A stretch of DNA of 64,000 nt from Micromonospora narathiwatensis (GTDB lineage Bacteria; Actinomycetota; Actinomycetes; Mycobacteriales; Micromonosporaceae), in NCBI RefSeq assembly GCF_900089605.1, contig NZ_LT594324.1:3968001-4032000 (forward strand), read 5' to 3'. The translations under genes and the position numbers were made by a program. The stretch's first letter is position 1, and each line of letters begins with the position of its first letter. The notes beneath the pieces are model-generated. The model had not been told where the DNA came from and did not search any database. It saw only the letters and a list, made by a program, of their open reading frames with translations. Positions 16,771 to 26,379 of the stretch are shown piece after piece.

Positions 16771-16821
16771 GTAGGAGCCTTCCGGGTCGCATGTCCATAG
16801 CTTCAAGCGATCTGATCCAAA

Positions 16822-16843
16822 CTTTTGTCCATCCGAACAAAAG
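16822..16843. promoter_or_regulatory. Inverted repeat upstream of ROK operon (site 2)
   Basis: CTTTTGT and ACAAAAG, 8 bases apart, form a perfect AT-rich inverted repeat in otherwise GC-rich DNA. ROK repressors such as NagC and XylR bind AT-rich inverted repeats, so this is the better candidate for the autoregulatory operator. Confidence 0.6.
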
Positions 16844-16918
16844 CCAGGATTGACTCACCGAAAGCGATCTTGTCGATGACCTGCTGAGAAGCTCGGCACC
16901 CGGGCACGGCGAGCCGGC

Positions 16919-17959
16919 TCAGCGGCCGTCGCGCCGCTTCCGGAGCTTGCGGTCGTCACGCAGCGCCACGTACGGCTCCTCGTCGGCCGGGTGCCCCGCC
17001 GCGATGGCGCGGCTGCGCTCCAGCTCGGCGTCGAACTCCGCGCCGAACAGGATGGCGATGTTGGTCAGCCAGAGCCAGACCAGGAAAATGATCACGCCGG
17101 CCAGCGACCCGTAGGTCTTGTTGTACGAGCCGAAGTTCGCAAGGTAGAGGGCGAACAGCACGGAGACGATCAGCCAGATCACCACGGCCAGCACCCCGCC
17201 GGGGGTGATCCAGCGGAAGCCGCCGTGCCGAGCGTTCGGCGAGGCCCAGTAGAGGATCGCGAGCATCAGGCTCACCAGGACCACCAGGACCGGCCATTTG
17301 ACGATGCTCCACACCGTCACAGCCGTCGGGCCGGCACCGACCGCGCCGCCGACCTGGTTCGCCAGCCGGCCGGTGAACACCACGATGACCGAGGCGGCCA
17401 GCAGCATCACGCCGACCAGGGCGGTCACCCCGAGCCGGATCGGCAGGGTCTTCCAGATCGGCCGGCCTTCCGGCACGTCATAGATCGCGTTGGAGGCGCG
17501 CATGAAGGCGGCGATGTAGCCGGACGCTGACCAGTAGGCACCCAGCACCCCGACGACCGCCGCGATGCTGGCCAGGCCACCCGAGCTGCTCGCCTGGTCG
17601 ATCGCGAGGTCGATGATGTGCCGGATGGTCGGCTGCGGCGCCGTCTGGTCGAGGGTGTCCTTGACGCCCTTGACGGCGCCCTTGCCGAGCAGGCCGACTA
17701 CGGAGACGAGCGCCAGCAGGCCCGGGAAGATCGAAAGCACCGCATAGTAGGTGAGCGCGGCGGCCCGATCGGTCAGATTGTCCGCCTGGAACTCCCTGCC
17801 CGTACGCTTCAGCGCCGCCTTCCAGCCGCCACCCGGCAGCCGGCTCGGGCTCTCCGGGCCGGCCGGCCCCGCCCGTTCCACGCGGCCCCGCCCGCCGGAC
17901 GTGCTGCCGGAATCAGCACGGTCGCGCCCACTCTGGGCGGAAGAGTCGTCGCGGGCCAT
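16919..17959 (-). CDS. YihY/BrkB-family inner membrane protein
   Basis: A 346-residue membrane protein of the YihY/virulence factor BrkB family, with a polar N-terminal region of about 60 residues and six hydrophobic helices. The family segment NLTDRAAALTYYAVLSIFPGLLALVSVVGLLG is intact, as is YNKTYGSLAGVIIFLVWLWLTNIAILFGAEFDAELER near the C-terminus. The role of this family is not established; transport or lipid flipping has been proposed for relatives. I chose ATG 17,959 because it follows a strong GGGAGGG site; an in-frame ATG 12 codons upstream has no such site. Confidence 0.88.
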   Translation of the reverse strand: MARDDSSAQSGRDRADSGSTSGGRGRVERAGPAGPESPSRLPGGGWKAALKRTGREFQADNLTDRAAALTYYAVLSIFPGLLALVSVVGLLGKGAVKGVKDTLDQTAPQPTIRHIIDLAIDQASSSGGLASIAAVVGVLGAYWSASGYIAAFMRASNAIYDVPEGRPIWKTLPIRLGVTALVGVMLLAASVIVVFTGRLANQVGGAVGAGPTAVTVWSIVKWPVLVVLVSLMLAILYWASPNARHGGFRWITPGGVLAVVIWLIVSVLFALYLANFGSYNKTYGSLAGVIIFLVWLWLTNIAILFGAEFDAELERSRAIAAGHPADEEPYVALRDDRKLRKRRDGR

Positions 17960-18021
17960 CGTCCCTCCCTCGCCGTCGGCGTCGTCCCGGGACATTGCCC
18001 GGACGGGAGGGCTTTAACCGG

Positions 18022-18831
18022 CTACCTGTAGAGCAGCCGGCCCATCCGGCGGGACGCCAGCGCGAGCATGCCGGTGGCCAGCACCACCAGGTACGCCACG
18101 TCCGGCAGCCACGACCAGCCGGAGGGCCCGACGGAGATCGCCCGGATCAGGTGCACGGACCGGTAGAGCGGAGTCAGCTCGACCACCCAGCGCAGTACGG
18201 CCGGATACGCCTCGGCCGGCACGAACGTGCCGGAGAACAGGAAGAGGGTGAACTGGGCCGACCCCATCAGGTCGAAATCCTGCCAGCTGCGGATGAGCGT
18301 GGCGACGACCATGCCGAGCGCGCCGAACACGATGCCGACCAGCATCGCGGCCGGGAAGGCGGCGACCGCCCGGACCACCGTGGTCAGGTCCAGCGCCACC
18401 ATGATCAGCAGAAACGCGGCGGAGTAGAGGCTGCCCCGGATCATCGCCCAGCCCAACTCGCCGAGGGCGATCTCGAACGGCTGCACCGGGGTCGCGATGA
18501 CCCCGTCGTACAGCTTCATGAACTTCATCTTCCCGAAGAAGTTGAAGGTGGTCTCGGCGAGCGCGCCGTTCATCGCCGACGAGGCCAGCATCGCCGGGGC
18601 CACGAACGCCGCGTACGACACCACCTGCCCGCCGGGCAGGGTGAGGTCGCCGACCAGCGCACCCACCCCGACGCCGATCGAGAAGAGGTAGAGCACCGGC
18701 TCCAGGAAGCCGGAGAGCAGCACCAGCCAGTACGCGCTCCGCAGCGCGGTGAGGTTGCGCTCGGCGACCGAGGCGGACCGGCGTGACGCTCCCTCGAAGC
18801 TGACCAGCCGGGGCAGGACGAGACCGACCAC
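18022..18831 (-). CDS. ABC-2 type exporter permease
   Basis: A 269-residue ABC-2 permease of the DrrB/NodJ type with six helices. It shows the FNFFGKMKFMKLYDGVIATPVQPFEIALGELGWAMIRG cytoplasmic loop, typical of NodJ-like permeases, and a FLFSGTFVPAEAYPAVLRWVVELTPLYRSVHLIR C-terminal segment. The GTG start at 18,831 has GGGAGGG five bases upstream and follows the first permease by 11 bases. With the permease at 18,843 it would form a heterodimeric channel. The likely ATPase is 2.9 kb upstream at 22,519. The exported substrate is unknown; homologues are annotated for drugs or lipo-oligosaccharides. Confidence 0.88.
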   Translation of the reverse strand: MVGLVLPRLVSFEGASRRSASVAERNLTALRSAYWLVLLSGFLEPVLYLFSIGVGVGALVGDLTLPGGQVVSYAAFVAPAMLASSAMNGALAETTFNFFGKMKFMKLYDGVIATPVQPFEIALGELGWAMIRGSLYSAAFLLIMVALDLTTVVRAVAAFPAAMLVGIVFGALGMVVATLIRSWQDFDLMGSAQFTLFLFSGTFVPAEAYPAVLRWVVELTPLYRSVHLIRAISVGPSGWSWLPDVAYLVVLATGMLALASRRMGRLLYR

Positions 18832-18842
18832 GACACCCTCCC

Positions 18843-19646
18843 CTAGACGACGAGCGAGCGGCGGAACGCGCCCCGGGCCAGCAGCCAGCCGGCGGCAGCC
18901 CAGGCGGCGAGGTAGAGCAGGTGACCGGCGACCGACCACTGCGGGGCGACGCCGAGGGTGGCGGCCCGGCACAGGTCCACGCCGTGCCACAGCGGAGTCG
19001 CGTACGCCAGCCAGCGCAGCCCCTCCGGCAGCGACTCGACGGGGAAGAACACCCCGGCGAAGAGGGTCATCGGGATCACCGCGAACCGGAACAGCAGGGC
19101 CAGGTAGCTGTCGCTCGGCACCACCGCGCTGAACGCGAACGTCGGCGCGGCCACCGCCAGCCCGAGGAGCAGGACCACCGGCACCACGGCCACCGCCCAG
19201 GGCGAGTGCAGCGCCCCGAACAGCGCGGTGACCAGCAGGAACGCGGCGGCGCTGGTGCCCACCCGGAACAACACGAAGGCGAGGTGCCCGGCGACGATGT
19301 CCCCGATCCGTAGCGGCGCCGCGACCTGGGCATGGTAGGTCCGGATCCAACGGAAGTTGCTGTGCACCGGCCAGGTCGACTCCGCCATGGCAACCTGGAG
19401 CGCGGTGGAGGCGATCAGGCCGGGCACCAGCCAGTCCAGGTAGGACACGCCGCCCACGCCCTGGCGCACGTACGCGCCGACACCGACGCCGAAGCCGAGC
19501 ACGGTGAGCACCGGCAGCAGGAAGGACGAGAAAACGCCCGCCCGCCAGGTGCGCCGGTAGCCCACCAGGTGGTGCGCGAGGACCGCCAGCGCCGGGATGC
19601 GGGCAATGCCCGGCCCGGCCCGCTCCGCCACGCTCACCTCGACCAC
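18843..19646 (-). CDS. ABC-2 type exporter permease
   Basis: A 267-residue ABC-2 permease, homologous to the one after it. It has six hydrophobic helices, the cytoplasmic segment ESTWPVHSNFRWIRTYHAQVAAPLRIGDIVAGH and the FAGVFFPVESLPEGLRWLAYATPLWHGVDLCRA region of NodJ-like permeases. The GTG at 19,646 is used here; GTG 19,637, in frame, has a better spaced G-rich sequence and could be the real start. The gene is now preceded by an accessory block instead of an ATPase gene. Confidence 0.85.
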   Translation of the reverse strand: MVEVSVAERAGPGIARIPALAVLAHHLVGYRRTWRAGVFSSFLLPVLTVLGFGVGVGAYVRQGVGGVSYLDWLVPGLIASTALQVAMAESTWPVHSNFRWIRTYHAQVAAPLRIGDIVAGHLAFVLFRVGTSAAAFLLVTALFGALHSPWAVAVVPVVLLLGLAVAAPTFAFSAVVPSDSYLALLFRFAVIPMTLFAGVFFPVESLPEGLRWLAYATPLWHGVDLCRAATLGVAPQWSVAGHLLYLAAWAAAGWLLARGAFRRSLVV

Positions 19647-19797
19647 CCCCCCCGCTCGCCGTCCACCCCGGCCTTCCTACCCCTCGGGTACGACAGACCG
19701 CCGGTCACCCTACGGCGACCGACCGCCCCTGTCGCCCCGGTTTCTCCGCTTCCAGCGGAACTCGCAGCGTGCCTCGGGTCAGGCAGGCGCGAGGTGG

Positions 19798-20169
19798 TCA
19801 GCAACGCACGCTGGACCCATACCCCACCAGGTTGTCGTCCCAGACCCAACCGGCGATGGACGTGCCCGGAATTCGCACCCAGGTCCACGTGCTGCCGAAG
19901 TCGGTGACGACGTAGCAGTGGTAGGCGAGGTTGGTGCCGAGCATGACGTAACCGTCGATGAGGCAGTCCGGATAAGGACCGGCGCCGCGGATGGCCACAC
20001 CCGACTTGGTGGGGCCGCCGATCGTGGTGTCCCTCTCCGTGTGGGGGTACAGACGGCAGTTGCCAGCGGGTGCGACGGTGTCAGCCGATGCCTGCACCGG
20101 AGCGGCCAGGCCGGTGGTGACGAGCGCGGCACCGATAATCGCTGCGGGGAGTCGCCTCCGAAGATGCAT
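19798..20169 (-). CDS. Small secreted SH3-like protein
   Basis: A 123-residue protein with a Sec signal peptide (RRR then IIGAALVTTGLAAPVQASA, cleavage near residue 29) and a mature domain of about 94 residues with four Cys. The C-terminal part TWTWVRIPGTSIAGWVWDDNL has the W-x-V and GWV pattern of bacterial SH3 domains, which usually bind cell wall. I chose ATG 20,169 because GGAGAGG lies three bases upstream; an upstream in-frame ATG lacks one. Four cysteines suggest two disulfides outside the cell. Partner and role are unknown. Confidence 0.75.
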   Translation of the reverse strand: MHLRRRLPAAIIGAALVTTGLAAPVQASADTVAPAGNCRLYPHTERDTTIGGPTKSGVAIRGAGPYPDCLIDGYVMLGTNLAYHCYVVTDFGSTWTWVRIPGTSIAGWVWDDNLVGYGSSVRC

Positions 20170-20407
20170 GGACCTCTCCGATTGGAGGGCGGCCTCCTCG
20201 GCCGGGGAGGCCGCGATCACGACGTGCCGCGAACCAGATCGATGCGCTTCCCAGCCAGTTGAAGACAATCGCCAAGCCCAATCTGCCGAGCTGCTGGCGC
20301 ACACGCGCGAAGCGTCGTCGGGGCAGTTCTTTCAGTCGTTCCAGAGCCGCCTTCTCCAGCCGATACCGCTCAGAGAGAATCGGAGACGGGTCTGACAACG
20401 GTGTCAT
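20081..20407 (-). CDS. Possible small protein, 3' end overlapping the secreted gene
   Basis: ATG 20,407 follows a good GAGGAG site at a normal distance and opens a 108-codon frame. The first about 60 residues look real, with a charged helix rich in Glu/Arg/Leu followed by a hydrophobic patch (GLAIVFNWLGSASIWFAA). The last about 45 residues are Arg/Pro/Gly-rich and overlap the secreted SH3-like gene by 89 bases. It may be a gene whose end was lost and now reads into its neighbour. I do not recognise it. Confidence 0.35.
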   Translation of the reverse strand: MTPLSDPSPILSERYRLEKAALERLKELPRRRFARVRQQLGRLGLAIVFNWLGSASIWFAARRDRGLPGRGGRPPIGEVHASSEATPRSDYRCRARHHRPGRSGAGIG

Positions 20408-20484
20408 ACGGGCTCCTCAAAAGGAGACGGCACGGACAACGCCGAGGCGAACCCTGGGTGACGGAACCCGCGCGCCATCCGTCG

Positions 20485-20781
20485 TCAACTGCCGGCCGGC
20501 CTGGCCGTCGACCTGCGGTAGACGCGGACCGCGAGCAGCAGCATCACGCCCAACACCGTCGCGTATGCACCGTAATAGAACCACCGCGACAGGTGACTGG
20601 CGGTAACCGTGACATCGGCTACCGGCAGGACCAGGATGAGGGCCACAACGACGAACCCGTCCCGGACGTTGCCGCGCATGACCTCCGGGTCCACGGAATT
20701 CCGCATTCCAAAATAGAAGCCGGCGAAATAGCACAGGCCCCCGAAGGCCACCACCAGGTGCACGATCGACTGAAATTGCAC
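20485..20781 (-). CDS. Small three-helix membrane protein
   Basis: A 98-residue protein with three hydrophobic helices: IVHLVVAFGGLCYFAGFYFG, GFVVVALILVLPVADVTV, and YYGAYATVLGVMLLLAVRVY with a basic end. I chose GTG 20,781 because a long GA-rich site (GAGAGAGGTGGGAG) lies upstream; a longer frame to 20,820 starts inside that site. The DNA here is less GC-rich than its surroundings. I do not recognise a family. Confidence 0.6.
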   Translation of the reverse strand: MQFQSIVHLVVAFGGLCYFAGFYFGMRNSVDPEVMRGNVRDGFVVVALILVLPVADVTVTASHLSRWFYYGAYATVLGVMLLLAVRVYRRSTARPAGS

Positions 20782-20853
20782 GGCGACTCCCACCTCTCTC
20801 AATCGCCGACTCGGCCGCACCTGTGGGAGCAGGCGCTTTCGCAGGGGAACGGC

Positions 20854-21045
20854 CTACGGCCGCTCGGCGACCCGCGCAACGAACGCACGCCAGGCACCAG
20901 GGCCGAAGACCAGCACCGGCCCGCCCGGGTCCTTCGAATCACGTACGGCGACCACACCGGGCAGGTTGTCGGCCACCTCCACGCAGTTGCCGCCCTGGCC
21001 ACTGCTGCGGCTGCTCTTACGCCACTGAGCACCACTCAGATCCAT
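20854..21045 (-). CDS. DUF397 domain protein
   Basis: A 63-residue DUF397 protein, with the typical WRKSSRSSGQGGNCVEVAD opening, VAVRDSKDPGGPVLVFGPGAW core and FVARV end. In actinomycetes these lie next to XRE regulators with a DUF5753 domain, as BldB-like or WhiJ-associated partners in development. Its ATG overlaps the end of the XRE gene by 10 bases, so the two are one operon. It probably acts with or against that regulator (known for related pairs, inferred here). Confidence 0.92.
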   Translation of the reverse strand: MDLSGAQWRKSSRSSGQGGNCVEVADNLPGVVAVRDSKDPGGPVLVFGPGAWRAFVARVAERP

Positions 21046-21839
21046 GTCTCCGCCACCTCCGCGATCAGGTCGAGGGACTGCTGATGCGATAGTGCCTCAC
21101 CTCGGATCGACTCCCAAACCTCGACCATCTCCTGCACGAAATCGGTCCGGTCGATCACTTGGCCGTGACGCTGCCCCTCCAGGTAGACGACGTCCTCCCC
21201 GCTGGGCAAGGTGGCGATCACGAAAGGTCCGGCGAGCCCAGGGTACGCGCCGGCCGACATCGGGACGACGTGGATACGCAGTCGCGGCAGCGTCGAACCA
21301 AGCTTCACCAGGTGTTGCAACTGCTCGCGCATCACCTCGGGTCCACCGATGCAGCGGCACAGCACGTGCTCGTCGATGACCACGCTCAGCAGCGGCGGCC
21401 GGTCACGGGTCAGCACCGCTTGGCGGTCCAGTCGGGTCGCCACCTGACGCTCGATGTCGTCCGCCGCGAACAGGCCGCCGCCGGCGTGGATGGCTCGCGC
21501 GTACCCCTCAGTCTGCAACAGGCCGGGGATGCACAGCGGCTCGAACGTGCGCAGTGCGGTGGCCTCCTGCTCGATGCCGGCCCAGTCGCGGAACCAGGGC
21601 ACCACGGTCTCGCGACTGATTCGCCGCTGGATGCGTTCGAACCGCCCGTCCGCGCCGAACACCGTGTCGCACCGGCGCGCGAAGTCGATGCTCGGGCGAC
21701 GCTCGCAGGTCTCCACCTTGGCGACCAGGGCAGCCGAATAGCTCAGCGCCTCGGCCAGCGCGGTCTGGGACATGCCCTGGGCGGCCCGAGCCAGCCGCAA
21801 CTCCTCCGCGTAGTGGTCCAACATGGACGAGCTTTCCAC
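21036..21839 (-). CDS. XRE-family regulator with DUF5753 domain
   Basis: A 267-residue regulator of the WhiJ-like class. Residues about 5-65 are a Cro/C1 helix-turn-helix (LRLARAAQGMSQTALAEALSYSAALVAKVETCERRPSIDF), followed by a DUF5753 domain from FRDWAGIEQEATALRTFEPLCIPGLLQTEGYAR to the YLEGQRHGQVIDR segment. GTG 21,839 is preceded by GGAGG at six bases; the longer frame upstream adds Arg-rich sequence and is unlikely. It forms an operon with DUF397 and lies inside the accessory block that splits the ABC exporter. Confidence 0.92.
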   Translation of the reverse strand: MESSSMLDHYAEELRLARAAQGMSQTALAEALSYSAALVAKVETCERRPSIDFARRCDTVFGADGRFERIQRRISRETVVPWFRDWAGIEQEATALRTFEPLCIPGLLQTEGYARAIHAGGGLFAADDIERQVATRLDRQAVLTRDRPPLLSVVIDEHVLCRCIGGPEVMREQLQHLVKLGSTLPRLRIHVVPMSAGAYPGLAGPFVIATLPSGEDVVYLEGQRHGQVIDRTDFVQEMVEVWESIRGEALSHQQSLDLIAEVAETWI

Positions 21840-22054
21840 GGACAGCCTCCGTACATCTTCGTACCGGGTGGGGTTCGACCGCCGTACGCGCTGGCCGTCG
21901 GCGCGCTCAACCTCCCACCGTAGTCGCGCCATCACCAGACTGTCACGCAGCGGAACCGCTCACGGGATCGGACGGCGGGCGGAACCAGGCCGGAGGCGTC
22001 TGCGGACAACGGCGTCCGCTGACGCTTCCCTCCAGCATCGACGGAGGCTCGACC

Positions 22055-22273
22055 ATGCGACTCAGGTTCTGGCGCTGCCGGCGCCCGGCACCGCCCACCA
22101 CGCTCCCCCGGCGTACCCCCGACGAACGCCCGGCGTGGGCGACCGCCCCGACGGAGGTCTTCCACGTCGACGGCCCGGGACGCCCGGGGCGGTTGACCCG
22201 CGCGCAGGAATGGCGGGCGGACGGCGGACGGCGGTTGCCCGCACCGCGTGCGGGCGAGGAGGGCCGGGGCTGA
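22055..22273 (+). CDS. Small Arg/Pro-rich protein
   Basis: A 72-residue basic protein with a GGAGG site seven bases before ATG 22,055. It is rich in Arg and Pro, and RPGRLTRAQEWRADGGRR resembles small proteins found near XRE/DUF397 genes in Micromonosporaceae. It overlaps the next gene by one base (TGATG). No known domain. Confidence 0.55.
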   Translation: MRLRFWRCRRPAPPTTLPRRTPDERPAWATAPTEVFHVDGPGRPGRLTRAQEWRADGGRRLPAPRAGEEGRG

Positions 22274-22518
22274 TGCCCCGCTACCGCGCACACGTAGCGG
22301 CACGCCCGGCCTGGCGCTGCCGGGTGTGTGGCGCCGCGTGGCCGTGCTCCCCGGCCCGGCTGGCGCTGCTCGGCGAGTATCGCGACAACCGGACCGGCCT
22401 GCTGGTCTATCTCGGCACGCTCATGGAGGAGGCCATGAGCGACCTGGCCGACCACAACGGCCGGTCGGCCCCGAAGGACCTGGCCACCCGCTTTCTGACC
22501 TGGGCGAGAGCCCGCTGA
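22273..22518 (+). CDS. Small zinc-ribbon-like protein
   Basis: An 81-residue protein starting MPRYRAHVAARPAWRCRVC. It has one CxxC pair (CRVCGAAWPC) with a third Cys four residues on, then an acidic helix (LVYLGTLMEEAMSDLADH). This layout is common in small actinobacterial proteins next to XRE regulators; their role is unknown. It overlaps the gene before it and abuts, stop to stop, the ABC ATPase on the other strand. Confidence 0.65.
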   Translation: MPRYRAHVAARPAWRCRVCGAAWPCSPARLALLGEYRDNRTGLLVYLGTLMEEAMSDLADHNGRSAPKDLATRFLTWARAR

Positions 22519-23451
<933 letters not shown>

Positions 23452-23949
23452 CGGTCGACCCTAGCCGCCCGGTCCGACAACCTCGACCGGTTAACGCCCG
23501 TACCCGCCCGGACAGCCGATGGGGGCGTCGACTACGCCGAGTCACGGCCAAAGGAGCGACGACGACGAACGCCGCCATGACTTTTGCCCACCATCCTGGA
23601 CAGATCATCCTCGGCCGGCCCCCGACTGCCGGAACCGCAGCTCAGCCCCGGATCCGACATTTCCGAATGAGGGTCCTAATAAGAACCGGACATGAATGAC
23701 TGCCACTTCAGCTCCGTCACTCAATGCAATCACGGTCGGCAATGTTCCCCCGGATACGCGATTCGCGTATCGTGCCTGCTCGTGTCGCCCGTTCGCCCCT
23801 TCGTCGGCTCTCCCCCGAGCCGCACCGACCCGGTGCCGCAACATCGGAAAGCGCACGAGGCGCGCAAGGAACTCGGCGCGAGCTGATCCGACAAGGCCGG
23901 AGCCGGACCAACCGTCCGAGCCCGGCACCCGACCCGACCGGGAGACCCC
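23452..23949. promoter_or_regulatory. Divergent promoter region with a 17-base palindrome
   Basis: This 498-bp gap separates the ABC ATPase from the sensor kinase, which are divergent. It holds no convincing gene; frames that cross it have poor codon use. A perfect palindrome, ATACGCGA-T-TCGCGTAT, lies at 23,754-23,770, about 180 bases before the kinase start, and a looser one (GGTCCT to AGAACC) lies near 23,670. These are candidate operators for the kinase operon. Confidence 0.5.
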
Positions 23950-26379
23950 GTGCCGCTCCCCGAACCCGCCCGCGTACGCAGGCACAGCCGGTCCGCGGAC
24001 CGCACCGGCCAGCTCTGGTCGGTCCGCACCCAGTTGCTGGCGCCGATCCTGGTGGCGACGATCGGTCTGGTGGTGCTCGGCGCCACCCAGACCAACGCCG
24101 CGCTCGCCGCCTCGGCCGACGCCGACCGGGCCCGCGTGCTCGCCGGCACCGCCACCGCGACCGTACGGCTGGTGCACGAGCTGGAACGCGAGCTGGGCGA
24201 GACCTCGGCCCTGCGGCAGCGGGGCGGGGCGGCCGGCCGGCCGCTGGTCGACGCCCAGCGGCGGCGGGTGGACGCCGCCGTCGAGCGCTACCGCTCGGCC
24301 AGCGACGAGGCCCGCCGGGCCGCACCGAACCTGGCCCCCGTGCTCGACGACGCGGACGGCTACCTCGGCCAGCTCGACCCGACCCGCCAGCTGGCCCTGA
24401 ACGGCGACAGCGGCGACCCGGCGTACGGGCACCTGGTCGAGTCGCTGCTCGCGGTCGCCGACGCGCTGCCGGCCCAGCTCCACGACACCGACCTGGCCAA
24501 CGGGGCACGGGAGGTGGCCGCCGTGGCGGCCCAGGAACACCTGGCGTCCGTGGAACGCGGCCTGCTGCGCGAGGTCTTCGTCCGGGGTGCCCTGGCCCCC
24601 GGTGAGCTGGCCCGGCTCGGCCAGCTACGCGGCGCGGGGGAACAGCGTCAGGCCGAGTTCCTCCGGATCGCCACCGGCCCGGCGAACACCGCCTGGTACC
24701 GCCTGATCGACGGTTCCGACGTCGCGACGGCCCGCCGGATGCGGAACGACGTGCTGGAGACCGACGGCGGGCCGGAGGCACTGAAGACCGACGGCGACGC
24801 CTGGTACGTGGCGCAGAGCGGCACCATCCGCCGGTACAACCTGCTCGGCCGGGAACTCTCCGAGGACCTCGACCGGGACGCCGCCGCGCTGGCCCGCACC
24901 GCCCGGCAGCGGGCCCTGCTGACCGGCGGGGCGACCAGCACCGTCGCGCTCGCCTCGCTGGTCACCGCCGTGCTGCTGGCGGTGCGGACCAGCCGGCGGC
25001 TACGCCGGTTGCGGGTCGCCGCGCTCACCATGGCGAACCGGGAGCTGCCGGAACGGATCACCGCGATCGCCAAAGGTCAGCCCTGCCCGGGCGACGGCGC
25101 GTCGACCCGGCTGACCGAGGGCGTCCGGCGTGGCCGCGACGAGGTGGCCCAGGTGGCCGAGGCGTTCGACACGGTGAACCGGGCCGCGCTGCGCCTCGCC
25201 GGTGAGCAGGCCGAGCTACGGCTGGACGTGACCCGGATGGCCGAGGCCCTGGCCCGGCGGATCCGTACGCTGATCACCCGCCAGCTACGCCTGCTCGACG
25301 AGTTCGAACACGAGGAGACCGACCCGCGGGCGCTGGCCCGGTTCTTCGCGCTGGACCATCTCGCCGCCCGCCTGCGCCGCAACGGGGAGAACCTGCTGGT
25401 CCTCGCCGGCGGCGAGCCGGGCCGGGGGCACGAGGGCGTTCTGCTCCTCGACGACGTGGTCCGGGCGGCGGCCGCCGAGATCGAGGACTATCCCCGGGTG
25501 GAGGTCGACGTGCCGACCGCGGCGATGCACGGCGCGGCGACCGGCAACCTGGTGCACCTCCTGGCCGAGCTGCTGGAAAACGCCGCCGTGAACTCGCCAC
25601 CGCACACGTCGGTGCTGGTGGACGGACGCCGTACGGTCGACGGGGTCACGCTGCGGGTGCACGACCAGGGCATCGGGATCAGCGAGAGCCGACTCGCCAC
25701 CATCAACGAGCGGCTCGCCGCGCCGGCCACGCTCTTCAGCGCCGCGTCCGGCAGCATGGGCCTGCACGTGGTGGCCCACCTGGCCGCCCGGCACGGGATC
25801 CGGGTGCGGCTGCACCGTACCCCCACCGGAACGGTCGCCCAGGTGGAGGTGCCCGAGACGGCGCTGACCCGGGTCGAGGCCGTCACCCGACACCCCGCCG
25901 CCGAGCGTCGCGCCCTGACCAGCCGTGGCACGCCCTGGTTCCGGTCGCGAGCCGCGTCGCCGGACCAGGCGGTCGCCGGCGCCTCGCCGGACCGGGCGAT
26001 CGCCGATGCGGCAGCCGGGGGCGCGGTCGCCGGGTCGCCCGTCCCGGCCGCCCTGCTCCACGCTCCGGCCGGGATGCCCCCGGCGGGGGTCTACCGGGGC
26101 GTCGCCGCCGTACCGCCGCCCGGGATCGCCCTGCTGGCGCCCGACGCCACCCGGCTCCGACCGTCCGCCGCCCTGCCGACCACCGGCACCGGGCTGCCCC
26201 GCCGAACCCGGGGCGGCCACCTCCCCTTCACCCCACCCACCACCGCCCCGCCGCCCCGCCCCACAGAGGACCTGCTCGACCCCGAGGTGGTCCGGGCCCG
26301 CCTGTCCGCGCTCGCCGAGGGCGTGGCCACCGCGATGCGCCGCAACCCGCACCCCACACCCACCGGGAGAACCCAATGA
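23950..26379 (+). CDS. Sensor histidine kinase with nitrate/nitrite-sensing-type domain (conservon CvnA-like)
   Basis: An 809-residue membrane kinase. TM1 is near residues 30-50 (LLAPILVATIGLVVLGATQ), an external NIT-type helical domain spans about 55-315, TM2 is near 322-345, and HAMP and a short DHp region follow with LDHLAARLRRNGENLLVLAGG. The HATPase domain has the N-box LLAELLENAAVNSPP, HDQGIGIS and SGSMGLHVVAHLAARHGI. The C-terminal about 170 residues are Ala/Pro-rich and probably disordered. GTG 23,950 has GGGAGA upstream. It overlaps the Roadblock gene by 4 bases, as in Streptomyces conservons. What it senses is unknown. Confidence 0.9.
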   Translation: MPLPEPARVRRHSRSADRTGQLWSVRTQLLAPILVATIGLVVLGATQTNAALAASADADRARVLAGTATATVRLVHELERELGETSALRQRGGAAGRPLVDAQRRRVDAAVERYRSASDEARRAAPNLAPVLDDADGYLGQLDPTRQLALNGDSGDPAYGHLVESLLAVADALPAQLHDTDLANGAREVAAVAAQEHLASVERGLLREVFVRGALAPGELARLGQLRGAGEQRQAEFLRIATGPANTAWYRLIDGSDVATARRMRNDVLETDGGPEALKTDGDAWYVAQSGTIRRYNLLGRELSEDLDRDAAALARTARQRALLTGGATSTVALASLVTAVLLAVRTSRRLRRLRVAALTMANRELPERITAIAKGQPCPGDGASTRLTEGVRRGRDEVAQVAEAFDTVNRAALRLAGEQAELRLDVTRMAEALARRIRTLITRQLRLLDEFEHEETDPRALARFFALDHLAARLRRNGENLLVLAGGEPGRGHEGVLLLDDVVRAAAAEIEDYPRVEVDVPTAAMHGAATGNLVHLLAELLENAAVNSPPHTSVLVDGRRTVDGVTLRVHDQGIGISESRLATINERLAAPATLFSAASGSMGLHVVAHLAARHGIRVRLHRTPTGTVAQVEVPETALTRVEAVTRHPAAERRALTSRGTPWFRSRAASPDQAVAGASPDRAIADAAAGGAVAGSPVPAALLHAPAGMPPAGVYRGVAAVPPPGIALLAPDATRLRPSAALPTTGTGLPRRTRGGHLPFTPPTTAPPPRPTEDLLDPEVVRARLSALAEGVATAMRRNPHPTPTGRTQ

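Noticed and set aside
19647..22518. Attachment-site repeats flanking the accessory block
   Set aside because: I could not find a matching direct or inverted repeat at the two ends, and no integrase or tRNA, so I do not call it an integrated element.
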